DNA of 64,000 bases from Lentimonas sp. CC4 (GTDB lineage: Bacteria; Verrucomicrobiota; Verrucomicrobiia; Opitutales; Coraliomargaritaceae), in the NCBI RefSeq assembly GCF_902728235.1, contig NZ_CACVBO010000001.1:372001-436000 (forward strand), written 5' to 3'. The notes under the pieces are model-generated. The model did not search any database, was not told the origin of the DNA, and worked only from the letters and a program-made list of their open reading frames with translations. Of this stretch, positions 34,005-42,543 are shown piece by piece. The position numbers and the translations under genes were made by a program. How positions within the stretch are numbered: position 1 is the first letter of the stretch; every line of letters starts with the position of its first letter.

Positions 34005-35045
34005 CTACTTATTTTCGTAGATACGATCCATGGCCTGCATCAGACGGAGTGCATCTTCTGAATTCCCTAGCTGAACTGGAGTTCCATTCAGAATCGCAGC
34101 AAAGAACTGAGTCACCTCGGCGCTCCACGATGTATCCGTGTGGAAAATAATATGCTCTTCGCTTTCAAACTGTCCCTGTGCTCGATTCAAATCATTGTGC
34201 TTAATCGCTAAGTCCTCGTCGCCATACACGCCTGAAGATGTTTTTAAACCGTTCAGGACGAGCGCTCCTTTCTCGAGAAAAACCTCCAAAGAGAAGAGGT
34301 AACGCCATTGAGTCATGGTCGAATGCAAGGATGCGCAGACCCCGGTCTGGCTATTCTTCATAATTGAGAAGACATTATCTTCCAGGCCTTCAGTCTCCCA
34401 AAAGAGATTAGAGACCAGTGAGTGAATTTCATCAAATTCACCTGCAAAATGTAGAAACAAGTCCAACATATGAATGCCTTGGTCCAGCATAATACCTCCA
34501 CCCGCAAGCTTTGGATCCGCACGCCACCCCTTGAAATATTCGCCATCGACTTCTTTGCCGTAACGACCGCGCATCCACAGGATCTTCCCCATCTCACCGC
34601 TGTCCACGATCTCTTTCATTTTCTTGATGCTGCCATGGTGGCGATGGTTGAAACCATACATCAGCGTTTTCCCACTGGCCGATTCCACCTCGCGAACTTC
34701 TTCGACCTCTCTCGCATTAAATGCTGGTGGCTTCTCGGAAAACACATGCTTTCCAGCTGCCAAGGCCTGCTTACATAAGGGTGCGATTCGAAAATTAGGC
34801 GTGCAGATAAACACCGCATCAATACTCGGATGATTGATAATCGCATCTTCGTCCTCGGCGACATCATAGCCACAATCAGAAACATCCGTTGTATCAAAGA
34901 CTGCGACGACTTTCCCATTACCGCTTTGCTCGATCGCATGCGCACGAGTTTTGCCCATTTTTCCAAACCCAATAATACCACAGCGCAACTGCGTTGCGGC
35001 GTCAGAGGGTGATGCGTTGAGAGGTTCAGAAGTTGGTTGCGTCAT
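34005..35045 (-). CDS. Gfo/Idh/MocA family oxidoreductase
   Basis: 346 residues. Rossmann NAD(P) site: RCGIIGFGKMGKTRAHAIEQ. The catalytic EKP motif is in HVFSEKPPAFNAREVEE. The substrate-domain signature is GGGIMLDQGIHMLDLFLHFA with the active-site Asp and His. Family members oxidise or epimerise sugar or inositol hydroxyls, often on nucleotide sugars. Position eight to nine in the minus-strand operon suggests it modifies the ring of the sugar made there. About 80 bases separate it from the upstream dehydrogenase gene. Confidence 0.93.
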   Translation of the reverse strand: MTQPTSEPLNASPSDAATQLRCGIIGFGKMGKTRAHAIEQSGNGKVVAVFDTTDVSDCGYDVAEDEDAIINHPSIDAVFICTPNFRIAPLCKQALAAGKHVFSEKPPAFNAREVEEVREVESASGKTLMYGFNHRHHGSIKKMKEIVDSGEMGKILWMRGRYGKEVDGEYFKGWRADPKLAGGGIMLDQGIHMLDLFLHFAGEFDEIHSLVSNLFWETEGLEDNVFSIMKNSQTGVCASLHSTMTQWRYLFSLEVFLEKGALVLNGLKTSSGVYGDEDLAIKHNDLNRAQGQFESEEHIIFHTDTSWSAEVTQFFAAILNGTPVQLGNSEDALRLMQAMDRIYENK

Positions 35046-35126
35046 TCTAAATGTCTTAAGGTTACTGAGTTAATTACAGGAGGCTCAAAGGCGCTGTTAC
35101 ATGAATTAAGTTTGCTGCAGAAGCAA

Positions 35127-35936
35127 TCAGCCATTCAGCCGGGCTTCAAAAGCAACAAAATCACTCGCCAAGCCAGCCAGGAAATTCTCGCAATTACTAG
35201 AGACATGTGGGCTCATCAGAAAGCGCTCTGGGTGAAACTGCTTTAGCTTCCCCTGATAGGGCTCCTGCCAAAAGACGTCAAAGGCGGCACGTAGTCGACC
35301 CGACTCAATTTCAGTAAAAAGCGCATCTTCGTCTACCACGGGGCCACGAGCGGTATTCACCAAAGCCGCACCGTCTTTCATCCACGAAAGCTTTTCTGTA
35401 TCCATAAAGCCGGTGGTCGCGTCCATCAATGGCACGTGTAAGCTAATGACATCTGCTTGCTGAATGAGCCCTTTCAGCTCATCCATCGAATTTTGCAGGA
35501 CGTCGAAAGTCATCACTTCAACCGAAGGAGCCAACTTACGAGTCACATGACTACCGATATTTCCCTGCCCCAGAATCAGCACCTTCTTATTACCGAGAAA
35601 ACCACGCGACTGCTTTACCCAGCCATCGACTTCACCGATTTCATTAAACAGCATACGAAACACCAAATAGACCGCGAAATTCGCAGTTTCTTCGAAAATA
35701 TAGCGCTTCGTCTGTTCCGAAGGCATGCAGATTTCGATGCCGCGCTTCTCCGCTTCCTCAAACGGGACATTGTCAGTGCCGACGCCACATTTGAAGATAC
35801 CTTTAAGGTTCGGCATCGCAGTTAGATCGATCGGCTTGCTGCCAATCACGGCCATCTCTGCGTCAGCGACATCCACAGTATTCAGAAGATCAGGGACAAG
35901 CGCATCGATCGTTGCAGTATTTTTCCAGAATTTCAT
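35127..35936 (-). CDS. D-isomer 2-hydroxyacid dehydrogenase
   Basis: 269 residues, about 50 shorter than typical members because the N-terminal lobe is reduced. NAD site: KVLILGQGNIGSHVTRKLAP. Catalytic residues: Arg in ALVNTARGPVVDEDALFTEI and His in LMSPHVSSNCENFLAG. KCGVGTDNVPFEEAEKRGIE is the usual linker. It interconverts a 2-keto and a D-2-hydroxy acid. In a sugar operon it could act on a keto-acid precursor or product, which would fit an ulosonic-type sugar, but the substrate is unknown. Confidence 0.9.
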   Translation of the reverse strand: MKFWKNTATIDALVPDLLNTVDVADAEMAVIGSKPIDLTAMPNLKGIFKCGVGTDNVPFEEAEKRGIEICMPSEQTKRYIFEETANFAVYLVFRMLFNEIGEVDGWVKQSRGFLGNKKVLILGQGNIGSHVTRKLAPSVEVMTFDVLQNSMDELKGLIQQADVISLHVPLMDATTGFMDTEKLSWMKDGAALVNTARGPVVDEDALFTEIESGRLRAAFDVFWQEPYQGKLKQFHPERFLMSPHVSSNCENFLAGLASDFVAFEARLNG

Positions 35937-36006
35937 AAGTTAGGTGTTCAGCTTCATTCCTTGACGATTAGCTGTCCAATTTCAGGTTTTGGTGATGGAT
36001 CCCAGT

Positions 36007-36480
36007 CTAAGCAACAGAACTAACGGGGATTTTTACGACAAGTTTGCGAACATGCGTAAATCCATTCACATAAAGTTGCGGCATATGTCCGTCTTGGGGA
36101 TAGAGGATACAGAAATTACCAGTTGTATTGTCGACACGATGCAGGCCCTTTCCGATTGGCTTGTAAAACTGGAAGTCTTTCTCCTCGAGAAACTCTCCCT
36201 CCTTCTCGAGGAGCTCCACAGATTGAATTTCAATCCCTTCAGCGCCTTCAATCGTGTATTGTAAATCAATCGTGGCGAGATGGCTTTCATAGCGCGCATC
36301 ACCGCGTTCCTTGAGATCATACTCCATGACTCGGACAAACGCACCGCCGACGCCGAGGTCATACTGACCGACTTCCGAACGATGTGCATTGGCTTCGATC
36401 CACTCAAACGCAGCCTTCCACACGGGATGACTCGTTACTCCGGGGAGGGACTTCCAGTTCTTAATATTATCAGTAATCAT
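36007..36480 (-). CDS. YhcH/YjgK/YiaL (NanQ-like) family protein
   Basis: 157 residues of the DUF386 beta-barrel family. Visible marks are HPVWKAAFEWIEANAHRSEV, FVRVMEYDLKERGDARYESH and LATIDLQYTIEGAE; metal-ligand candidates are the Glu and His of YESH and the His of PQDGHMPQL. E. coli YhcH (NanQ) is known as an anomerase for N-acetylneuraminate. Its place directly after a CMP-sugar-synthetase-like gene suggests it adjusts the anomer of the sugar before or after activation. That specific role is inference. Confidence 0.88.
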   Translation of the reverse strand: MITDNIKNWKSLPGVTSHPVWKAAFEWIEANAHRSEVGQYDLGVGGAFVRVMEYDLKERGDARYESHLATIDLQYTIEGAEGIEIQSVELLEKEGEFLEEKDFQFYKPIGKGLHRVDNTTGNFCILYPQDGHMPQLYVNGFTHVRKLVVKIPVSSVA

Positions 36481-36518
36481 AATTTTAAAGTGTCAGTTTT
36501 GTTGCGACATATGCCCTA

Positions 36519-37673
36519 TTAGTCGCGTCCCTGCGCTGGGCTATCCTCGGTATTATAAATGTGCGCCACATCTCCACGACTCACAGCCAAGCGAACTGCT
36601 GGTTCATCACCAATAGCAGTGATCTTATGCCACACATTCTTGGGCATAAAAACCAATTGACCGGGAAGAATTTCCATTTCCTCGTCGCCGATATTCCATT
36701 TCCATTTGCCGCGAAGAATATACCACCATTCGTTCCATTGCGGATGATAGTGCAGTCGATTGCCTTCACCTGGTAGTTGAGAGATAACCGTCGCACTGTT
36801 GCTTTCAGTATTAATAATTCGGCGGCACCAAGAGGTTGATGAGTCCATTTCTTCGATTGCCTTCTCGATATCGGTAACGGGCAAGTTTTCGTGCTCAAAA
36901 TCACTAACCATCACTCCATCGCGCTTCAAAATAGTTGGGACATCGACCTCCGAAGCTTCTTCCCCGAGACTTTCGTAATACTCAGGCGTCGCACCTCCCA
37001 CACCTGTGCGTGCCTTGATGGCCACTTCAGCTAGTTTAAAGTCGTCCTCTTCATCAATATCGATCGTGGCCAACCCTGACACCTCAAAATATCCCACCTT
37101 ACCTTCGCCTCCATGGTAGCCCGAACCGATCTTCTTAATATTCGCTTTAAATTCATCGGTATTCCAACCCATGAAGACTGTGCCATAGCTAAAGACCGGC
37201 TCCATCTCCTGAGAGGAACGATGTTTTTCCGTTCGACTGAAGTTAATCGGCGTCTCTCCATGGAGACAGGCGATTTGATGACGGACCACTGAAACATAGC
37301 TGTCATAACCACCCTCGATCATTCCATCAACAAAGGCGCAAATTTCCTCACCTGTCACGAGCGGTGATGTCGGCAAAAGCTGGAAGACGATATCGGCCTC
37401 GACGTTTTCCATGAAATCAAGTGCAAATTCATCGTTCACAGATGTGTCACTCGAAAAAGTAGCATCGCGATGGTAAAACTTAATTCCGTATTCCGATGCG
37501 ATTTCAGCAAAAATCTCTGCTTCCGAATTAAGATAAATCTCATCGAATGCTCCAGAGGCCTTCGCCGCCTCAATAATGTAGGCGATCAACGGTTTTCCCT
37601 CAATCAATCGTAAATTTTTCTTTGGAACCCGCTTACTGCCAAGTCGGGCCGGAATCATTGCTACTTTTTTCAT
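36519..37673 (-). CDS. CMP-sugar-synthetase-like cytidylyltransferase fused to a cupin
   Basis: 384 residues. Residues 1-235 are a NeuA/KdsB-like cytidylyltransferase: AMIPARLGSKRVPKKNLRLI, FQLLPTSPLVTGEEICAFVD and the late IDIDEEDDFKLAE metal site. Residues from about 300 on are a cupin (GNRLHYHPQWNEWWYILRGK ... GQLVFMPKNVWHKITA) with His and Glu ligands. The joining segment has a second small region (VDVPTILKRDGVMVSDFEHE). The fusion suggests that the cupin, perhaps an isomerase or epimerase, acts on the same sugar that is activated. No NeuB-type synthase lies nearby. Confidence 0.88.
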   Translation of the reverse strand: MKKVAMIPARLGSKRVPKKNLRLIEGKPLIAYIIEAAKASGAFDEIYLNSEAEIFAEIASEYGIKFYHRDATFSSDTSVNDEFALDFMENVEADIVFQLLPTSPLVTGEEICAFVDGMIEGGYDSYVSVVRHQIACLHGETPINFSRTEKHRSSQEMEPVFSYGTVFMGWNTDEFKANIKKIGSGYHGGEGKVGYFEVSGLATIDIDEEDDFKLAEVAIKARTGVGGATPEYYESLGEEASEVDVPTILKRDGVMVSDFEHENLPVTDIEKAIEEMDSSTSWCRRIINTESNSATVISQLPGEGNRLHYHPQWNEWWYILRGKWKWNIGDEEMEILPGQLVFMPKNVWHKITAIGDEPAVRLAVSRGDVAHIYNTEDSPAQGRD

Positions 37674-37691
37674 ATTTTCTAATTTGCTAAT

Positions 37692-38417
37692 TTATTGAAT
37701 AATTACACCACCATCAATTACCAGAGACTGACCGGTGATAAACTGGTTTCTATCTGAAGCGAGAAATAATACTGCAGCTGCAATATCCACCGGCTGGGAA
37801 AATCGCCCCAAGGGCACCCGATCGAGCAGTGCATTTCTAGAGTCCTCGTCCAAGCTCGCGAGCATGTCCGTTTCGGTGTAAGCAGGGCAGACGTAGTTCA
37901 CCAAAACACCTTGAGCGGCTAGGTCTAAGGCTGCTGCACGTGTCAATCCAGCAAGTCCCGCCTTCGAGGCCGAATAAGTGGCCAGTGATGAACGCGAGAC
38001 AATCCCCGCAATCGATCCGACATTCACAATACGCCCCCACCCGCGTTGTCCCATCACATCGCAAACGGCCTTCATCAGTAACATTGGAGCCGTCAAGTTG
38101 ACAGCCATGACCTTATCCCATTCCGCGACATCAATCTCACTCAGCACCGCCGAATAGAAGGCCCCTGAATTATTCACGAGAATATCAAACTGCCCAGAGC
38201 GGATATCTTCACAAAAAACCTCCAATTGGACTGAATTCGAAAAGTCACAAGCGATCAGCGAACAATTTGCTTCCTGAGACCACCAGCCTTCGCGCTCGGA
38301 CTGTCCCGTGATCGTAACCGATACCCCCTCAGCCAAGAGTTCGCGGGCGACGGCTTCACCAATTCCACGAGTTCCACCGGTTACGAGTGCTTTTTTCCCA
38401 TTAATCCCTAGATTCAT
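37692..38417 (-). CDS. SDR family oxidoreductase (first of two in the operon)
   Basis: 241 residues, a classical short-chain dehydrogenase. NAD(P) site: ALVTGGTRGIGEAVARELL; NNSG in place of NNAG; active-site Tyr and Lys in ATYSASKAGLAGLTRAAALD. The Ser is in IVNVGSIAGIVSRSS. The ATG overlaps the stop of the upstream cyclase gene (ATGA). With the second SDR at 39480-40205 it is expected to reduce or oxidise hydroxyls of the cyclase product. Confidence 0.93.
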   Translation of the reverse strand: MNLGINGKKALVTGGTRGIGEAVARELLAEGVSVTITGQSEREGWWSQEANCSLIACDFSNSVQLEVFCEDIRSGQFDILVNNSGAFYSAVLSEIDVAEWDKVMAVNLTAPMLLMKAVCDVMGQRGWGRIVNVGSIAGIVSRSSLATYSASKAGLAGLTRAAALDLAAQGVLVNYVCPAYTETDMLASLDEDSRNALLDRVPLGRFSQPVDIAAAVLFLASDRNQFITGQSLVIDGGVIIQ

Positions 38418-39487
38418 AGATCTTTCATGTAGAGTTTATCAGCGAAAAATTTCGCTATTAATGTTTCAAGCCGACCATCCAGATCACTCAATCGCTTGAA
38501 CATATCCCCCGCTCCGCGCGTAAGAATAAGTCCCAGTTGTGTGCCTACGTTCTTTTTGTCCTTTCGTATCGCACTTAGGTATTTATCGATGTTCACCTCG
38601 GGAACAGGATGCCCATCGAATACGATTTCACAGGCTTTACGATAGCGATTCCGGTCTTCCATGGTGATCAAACCAAAGGACTCGGACACCAAGTTCGCCA
38701 AATCGATACCATAAGCGACGGCAATGCCATGTGGGAGCGCATACCCCACCGCAGATTCCAAAGCGTGACCAAATGAATGCCCGTAATTGAAGACACAGCG
38801 AGGCCCCTTATCAAACTCATCAATCTCAATCATTGCCTTTTTAATTGCCAGACTCCGATGCATCAAAACTTCAAGTCGCCCCTCACCGGCACGCAGCGCA
38901 GGAGCCTCTGCCATAAACAACGCCAAATCTTCTTCCGACTGAACCATCATGTAGTGGAGCATCTCCCCCAAACCTGAGGCAATCTCACGGTCTCCCAGAC
39001 TTTTGACGAAGCCCGTATCAATCACGATGCCCGCCGGCGGGTAAAAGCCACCGAGCATGTTCTTGTATTGGCGAAAATTAATCGACGTCTTACTTCCAAT
39101 GCAGGAGTCGCACTGTGTCAGCATATTCGTAGGGAAGAAGAACCAATCAATCCCACGATACAGGAGCGAGGCAATGTATGCCGTCACATCTTGCGTAATC
39201 CCGCCTCCAAAAGCGAACAATCGGTGATTTTTACGAAAACCTCCCTCAATTAATCGTTCAAAAAGAGGAATCACCCCCTCATAGCTCTTGGCACTTTCCA
39301 TAGAATCCAGAAGCCATACCTGCTCTCCAGCTATTTCTAAAATTTCCGGATGGAGCTCTGCGATAACGCGATCAACGATGAAGAAATCCCCCGCTGTAGC
39401 GAGCCCCTTCAAAGCACTCAAATAGTCAGAGGTGAACTCCACAGTATATTCGCGAAACACGGATTTAATTTTTAATTCCTCAGACAT
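38414..39487 (-). CDS. 3-dehydroquinate-synthase-like sugar phosphate cyclase
   Basis: 357 residues. The superfamily signature is complete: AFGGGITQDVTAYIASLLYR (residues 92-111), FFPTNMLTQCDSCIGSKTSI (117-136), then YKNMLGGFYPP. Metal ligands are Glu175 in GLGEMLHYM, His237 in FNYGHSFGHALE and His253 in LPHGIAVAYG; Lys133, Asn143, Arg230 and the late RKDKKN are present. One active-site lysine of dehydroquinate synthase (E-x-x-K) is His178 here. Operon context with a heptose-type isomerase and a nucleotidyltransferase points to a specialised cyclase of the 2-epi-5-epi-valiolone type rather than aroB. ATG at 39487 has GGAGG upstream; a longer frame to 39508 exists. Confidence 0.85.
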   Translation of the reverse strand: MSEELKIKSVFREYTVEFTSDYLSALKGLATAGDFFIVDRVIAELHPEILEIAGEQVWLLDSMESAKSYEGVIPLFERLIEGGFRKNHRLFAFGGGITQDVTAYIASLLYRGIDWFFFPTNMLTQCDSCIGSKTSINFRQYKNMLGGFYPPAGIVIDTGFVKSLGDREIASGLGEMLHYMMVQSEEDLALFMAEAPALRAGEGRLEVLMHRSLAIKKAMIEIDEFDKGPRCVFNYGHSFGHALESAVGYALPHGIAVAYGIDLANLVSESFGLITMEDRNRYRKACEIVFDGHPVPEVNIDKYLSAIRKDKKNVGTQLGLILTRGAGDMFKRLSDLDGRLETLIAKFFADKLYMKDL

Positions 39488-40205
39488 TGGTAAATCCTCC
39501 ATCAACAATAATATTTTGACCAGTCAGATAGCGATTCTCTTGACTTAAAAGGAAACGAACAACGTCCGCGATGTCTTCGGGCGCAGCCATTTTACGCATC
39601 GGCACTTGCGCCTCAAGAGCGGCAATCTCTGCCTCTGAAAGTGATTCACGCGTCATATCCGTCATCACAAACCCAGGCGATACCGTGTTTACCAAAACAC
39701 CTTTTGGGCCCGCCTCCACTGCAAGTGCACGAGTCAAACCAACCAGTCCGGTTTTGGCACTGGAATAAAGCGAACGGTGCGCCTTAGTAATGACACTCCA
39801 GATCGAGGCAATGTTTACAATACGCCCGCCACCAATCTGCTCCATTCCTTTGATCACTTCGCGACACACCAAATACGGCGAACGCAGATTCGTATCATGA
39901 ACAAAATCATAATCTGCCTCGTCCACCTCATCCAATGGCTTAATCCGGTTCACGCCGGCATTATTCACCAGTCCATCAAAAGGACCTAACCCGGCAAGTG
40001 CGGTTAAAAATACACGAACGGATGCACGATCTGAAAAATCGACATCCAGCCATGAGACACCAACCAAATCAGGCAAGTCCGCACAGCGTGCTGCAGAACG
40101 ATTCGTGCCGGTGCCATAAACAGCATAACCGTCTTTAAGCAGCCGCGCAGCAATTGCACGACCAATCCCACGGGTCGCCCCGGTAACTAATACTTTTGGT
40201 TTCAT
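39480..40205 (-). CDS. SDR family oxidoreductase (second of two in the operon)
   Basis: 241 residues. NAD(P) site: VLVTGATRGIGRAIAARLL; NNAG; catalytic Ser in IVNIASIWSVITK and Tyr/Lys in SLYSSAKTGLVGLTRALAVE. Its 3' end overlaps the start of the cyclase gene by 8 bases, so the two are translated together. It resembles FabG-type reductases, but the operon suggests a sugar or cyclitol substrate. Confidence 0.93.
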   Translation of the reverse strand: MKPKVLVTGATRGIGRAIAARLLKDGYAVYGTGTNRSAARCADLPDLVGVSWLDVDFSDRASVRVFLTALAGLGPFDGLVNNAGVNRIKPLDEVDEADYDFVHDTNLRSPYLVCREVIKGMEQIGGGRIVNIASIWSVITKAHRSLYSSAKTGLVGLTRALAVEAGPKGVLVNTVSPGFVMTDMTRESLSEAEIAALEAQVPMRKMAAPEDIADVVRFLLSQENRYLTGQNIIVDGGFTNV

Positions 40206-40255
40206 GATTTAATTGATGACGAAGGGCGAATTATCTAGACTTCAACGGCAACGGA

Positions 40256-40879
40256 CTAAAGTGAAAAAGCGTCCTTCTGCATGTTCTGAAAGCCTTCACG
40301 ATCCCACTCAGTAACACCCATGAACTTATCGAGCCAAACGTGCAACAATACCTGGTGCGCGCACTCAACAATACCGTAAGTCTTGGCAGGGACGTAAAGG
40401 TTGATGTCACCCATTTGGCGCGACTGATTGTCCGGTTTCAGTCCAGAAAACGTCACCACGCCCATTCCCTTCGCACGCGCGGCTTCAATCGTCTTCACGA
40501 TATTAGGAGAATTACCGGAGCTGCTGATAGTAATCAGCAAATCACCACTCTTCGCATACCAACTCAAAGGAGCCGAAAAAGCCTCTTCATAACCAAGATC
40601 ATTGCCGAGAGCCGTCAACAGCGCTGAATCGCTGAACGAGTGCGTCGGCACGCCACCATTCTTCGTCCAATCTAGCGCCATATGATTCGCAAACGCCGCA
40701 CTGGCACCATTGCCAACCAAATATTTATTACGACCCGCATCACGAATCTGACCTGACAATTCGCATAGCTTATCAAAGCCCAGGTCGTGATCGATAACTG
40801 CACCACCTCGGTCAGTAATTTCTAATCCAGCTAAGGCCGAATCATGTGCGTTGAGGTAATTTTTGTAATAACTTCCCAT
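40256..40879 (-). CDS. SIS-domain sugar phosphate isomerase, GmhA-like
   Basis: 207 residues. SIS domain motifs: NKYLVGNGASAAFANHMALD, LGNDLGYEEAFSAPLSWYAK, LLITISSSGNSPNIVKTIEA. Relative to sedoheptulose-7-phosphate isomerase (GmhA) the catalytic regions are present, including the C-terminal ECAHQVLLHVW helix. A separate standard gmhA lies at 47282-47863, so this one is probably not needed for ADP-heptose. It is the second gene of the minus-strand operon and could make the seven-carbon (or related) phosphate used there. Confidence 0.88.
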   Translation of the reverse strand: MGSYYKNYLNAHDSALAGLEITDRGGAVIDHDLGFDKLCELSGQIRDAGRNKYLVGNGASAAFANHMALDWTKNGGVPTHSFSDSALLTALGNDLGYEEAFSAPLSWYAKSGDLLITISSSGNSPNIVKTIEAARAKGMGVVTFSGLKPDNQSRQMGDINLYVPAKTYGIVECAHQVLLHVWLDKFMGVTEWDREGFQNMQKDAFSL

Positions 40880-40895
40880 CAGTCAGTTTTTTTTG

Positions 40896-42302
40896 TCAGG
40901 TTGAGATTTCCAGTTTCACTTTGGCAGAGATGACAGAGCGCCCGCCAGACAAGTAATCAATAAAATCAGTCCAGAACTGTTGCCGACCACGGCCAAACAA
41001 ACTGTTGATGTCATCATCCATCGAGTAATAATAATATTTCATCATACGAGTCAGATACACAATGAGTCCATCATGATCGACGTCGAGACTACGAGCAGAT
41101 TGAAGCGCCGAGAGGATTGCCTCTTCGGGATCTCCTCCTGCAGAAACTCCACTGCCTAAATCGTCAGAACAAATGCTATAAGGCCCCAATAAATAAACGG
41201 GAACCTGATCCAGCAGCGACAGAAAAACAGTTTTAGAGCCGAGCGAGACTGTTAGGTCAGCAAGTGACAATATCTCATAGATGTCAATATTCCCAAGAAC
41301 CTTCACATGCTCGCCAAAAGCACAAGCGGGAACCTCCTGCCCGAAATAATAGTTACTAGTATTCGGATGATCTTTATATAAGATAGTCCAATTATGCTTT
41401 TCCGCTAGTTTAGCAAAGTATTCGAGCATATCTTCGTTACTACCAAAATCAGGCGAATATTCCTTAGAAAAATCGGAGCAACGAGGGAACAAGCCTGAAG
41501 AGTGAGCCTGGACCCCATTAACGTAAATCACTGGCCGGCCAGCTGGCAGTTCCAATGTCTCCATGCTCGCATCGGTGGCGTATTGCCCGACTTTAGAGGA
41601 TATTCGTCCTTTTACAATAGACTGCAGATGCGCTTTCATCACTGCGATTTCATCAGGACTTACCGGCAATTCACCAAACTGCTCCTTATACCGTATCGGC
41701 CAAGATTCATGAAACATACCTTGACCACAAATAAATGTCGTCCCTGGTATTTCTCCATATTCACTAAAAACCAAACGTGCACCAGAACGAAGCGCCTCCC
41801 TCTTCAATAATCGCATGCCAGTCAAATGCTCAGACCACACTACAACAGTATCTCCATCGCAAAGTGAGGTATGATGAAAGAAGCGAAACACCTCTCCTAA
41901 ACCACTAATTCCCCGCAGAAACGCGCGCCGTATCCTACGAAACTTCAAACGACGTCCGGGGCGCTCAAATGGCTTGGTTTTGAACTCTAAAACCAACAAT
42001 TCCCACAAAAATAAAGGATCTCGAAACAAGAGAGACAACATCGCCACAAAACCGGAGTAAAACAGCTCAGAATTAATTTTTGCATCACAGAGCCAACGAG
42101 GAAAATACACCTCGTGAAACCCAGAAGGTGAGACCTTCTCCACGCTATGAGCACTGAGAAGGTGCAATGAATCGAAGTATGTTTTAGCCTCCTCTGAATT
42201 GAACCAAAACTCACATTTCTTCGTATTGACATCACCAACAAACGAACCGGCAATAAATAGCCGTCGAGGTGCTGTGCGTTTCATTGAGGTTTGATCCAAC
42301 AT
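40896..42302 (-). CDS. Surface polysaccharide glycosyltransferase, capsule-type GT-B
   Basis: 468 residues, the first gene of the minus-strand operon. The second half looks like the C-domain of capsule/CDP-glycerol-type GT-B enzymes: WTILYKDHPNTSNYYFGQEV, VKVLGNIDIYEILSLADLTV and SLGSKTVFLSLLDQVPVYLL. The N-terminal half (LFIAGSFVGDVNTKKCEFWF) is unlike anything I know. An alternative ATG lies 18 bases downstream. It probably transfers the sugar made by the operon or a related residue to the surface glycan. Codon use is more AT-rich than in the flanking core genes. Confidence 0.7.
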   Translation of the reverse strand: MLDQTSMKRTAPRRLFIAGSFVGDVNTKKCEFWFNSEEAKTYFDSLHLLSAHSVEKVSPSGFHEVYFPRWLCDAKINSELFYSGFVAMLSLLFRDPLFLWELLVLEFKTKPFERPGRRLKFRRIRRAFLRGISGLGEVFRFFHHTSLCDGDTVVVWSEHLTGMRLLKREALRSGARLVFSEYGEIPGTTFICGQGMFHESWPIRYKEQFGELPVSPDEIAVMKAHLQSIVKGRISSKVGQYATDASMETLELPAGRPVIYVNGVQAHSSGLFPRCSDFSKEYSPDFGSNEDMLEYFAKLAEKHNWTILYKDHPNTSNYYFGQEVPACAFGEHVKVLGNIDIYEILSLADLTVSLGSKTVFLSLLDQVPVYLLGPYSICSDDLGSGVSAGGDPEEAILSALQSARSLDVDHDGLIVYLTRMMKYYYYSMDDDINSLFGRGRQQFWTDFIDYLSGGRSVISAKVKLEIST

Positions 42303-42543
42303 GCACCTATATGGGGCATAAAAGCATCGATGCTACCAGTAAAATAAAATAATATCCCCAACTCTAGTAAAACCTGCCCCCAACTGCCATCAATGCTTCT
42401 GCATTGAACTCGACGACATAAATCTGCGCGATTTCAATCGTAAGATGGTGAAAACCGTCCCGCCCTAAAAAAACATCAGTCGCAAAACGATGTAATTCCT
42501 TTTCGCATTGCCGCCCACGACGCACCTCGCTCTCATAGCGCCC

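Noticed and set aside
33137-42302. Ordinary sialic, legionaminic, pseudaminic or Kdo gene cluster
   Set aside because: A CMP-sugar-synthetase-like protein is present, but no NeuB, NeuC, PseI or KdsA homologue is encoded in the window.
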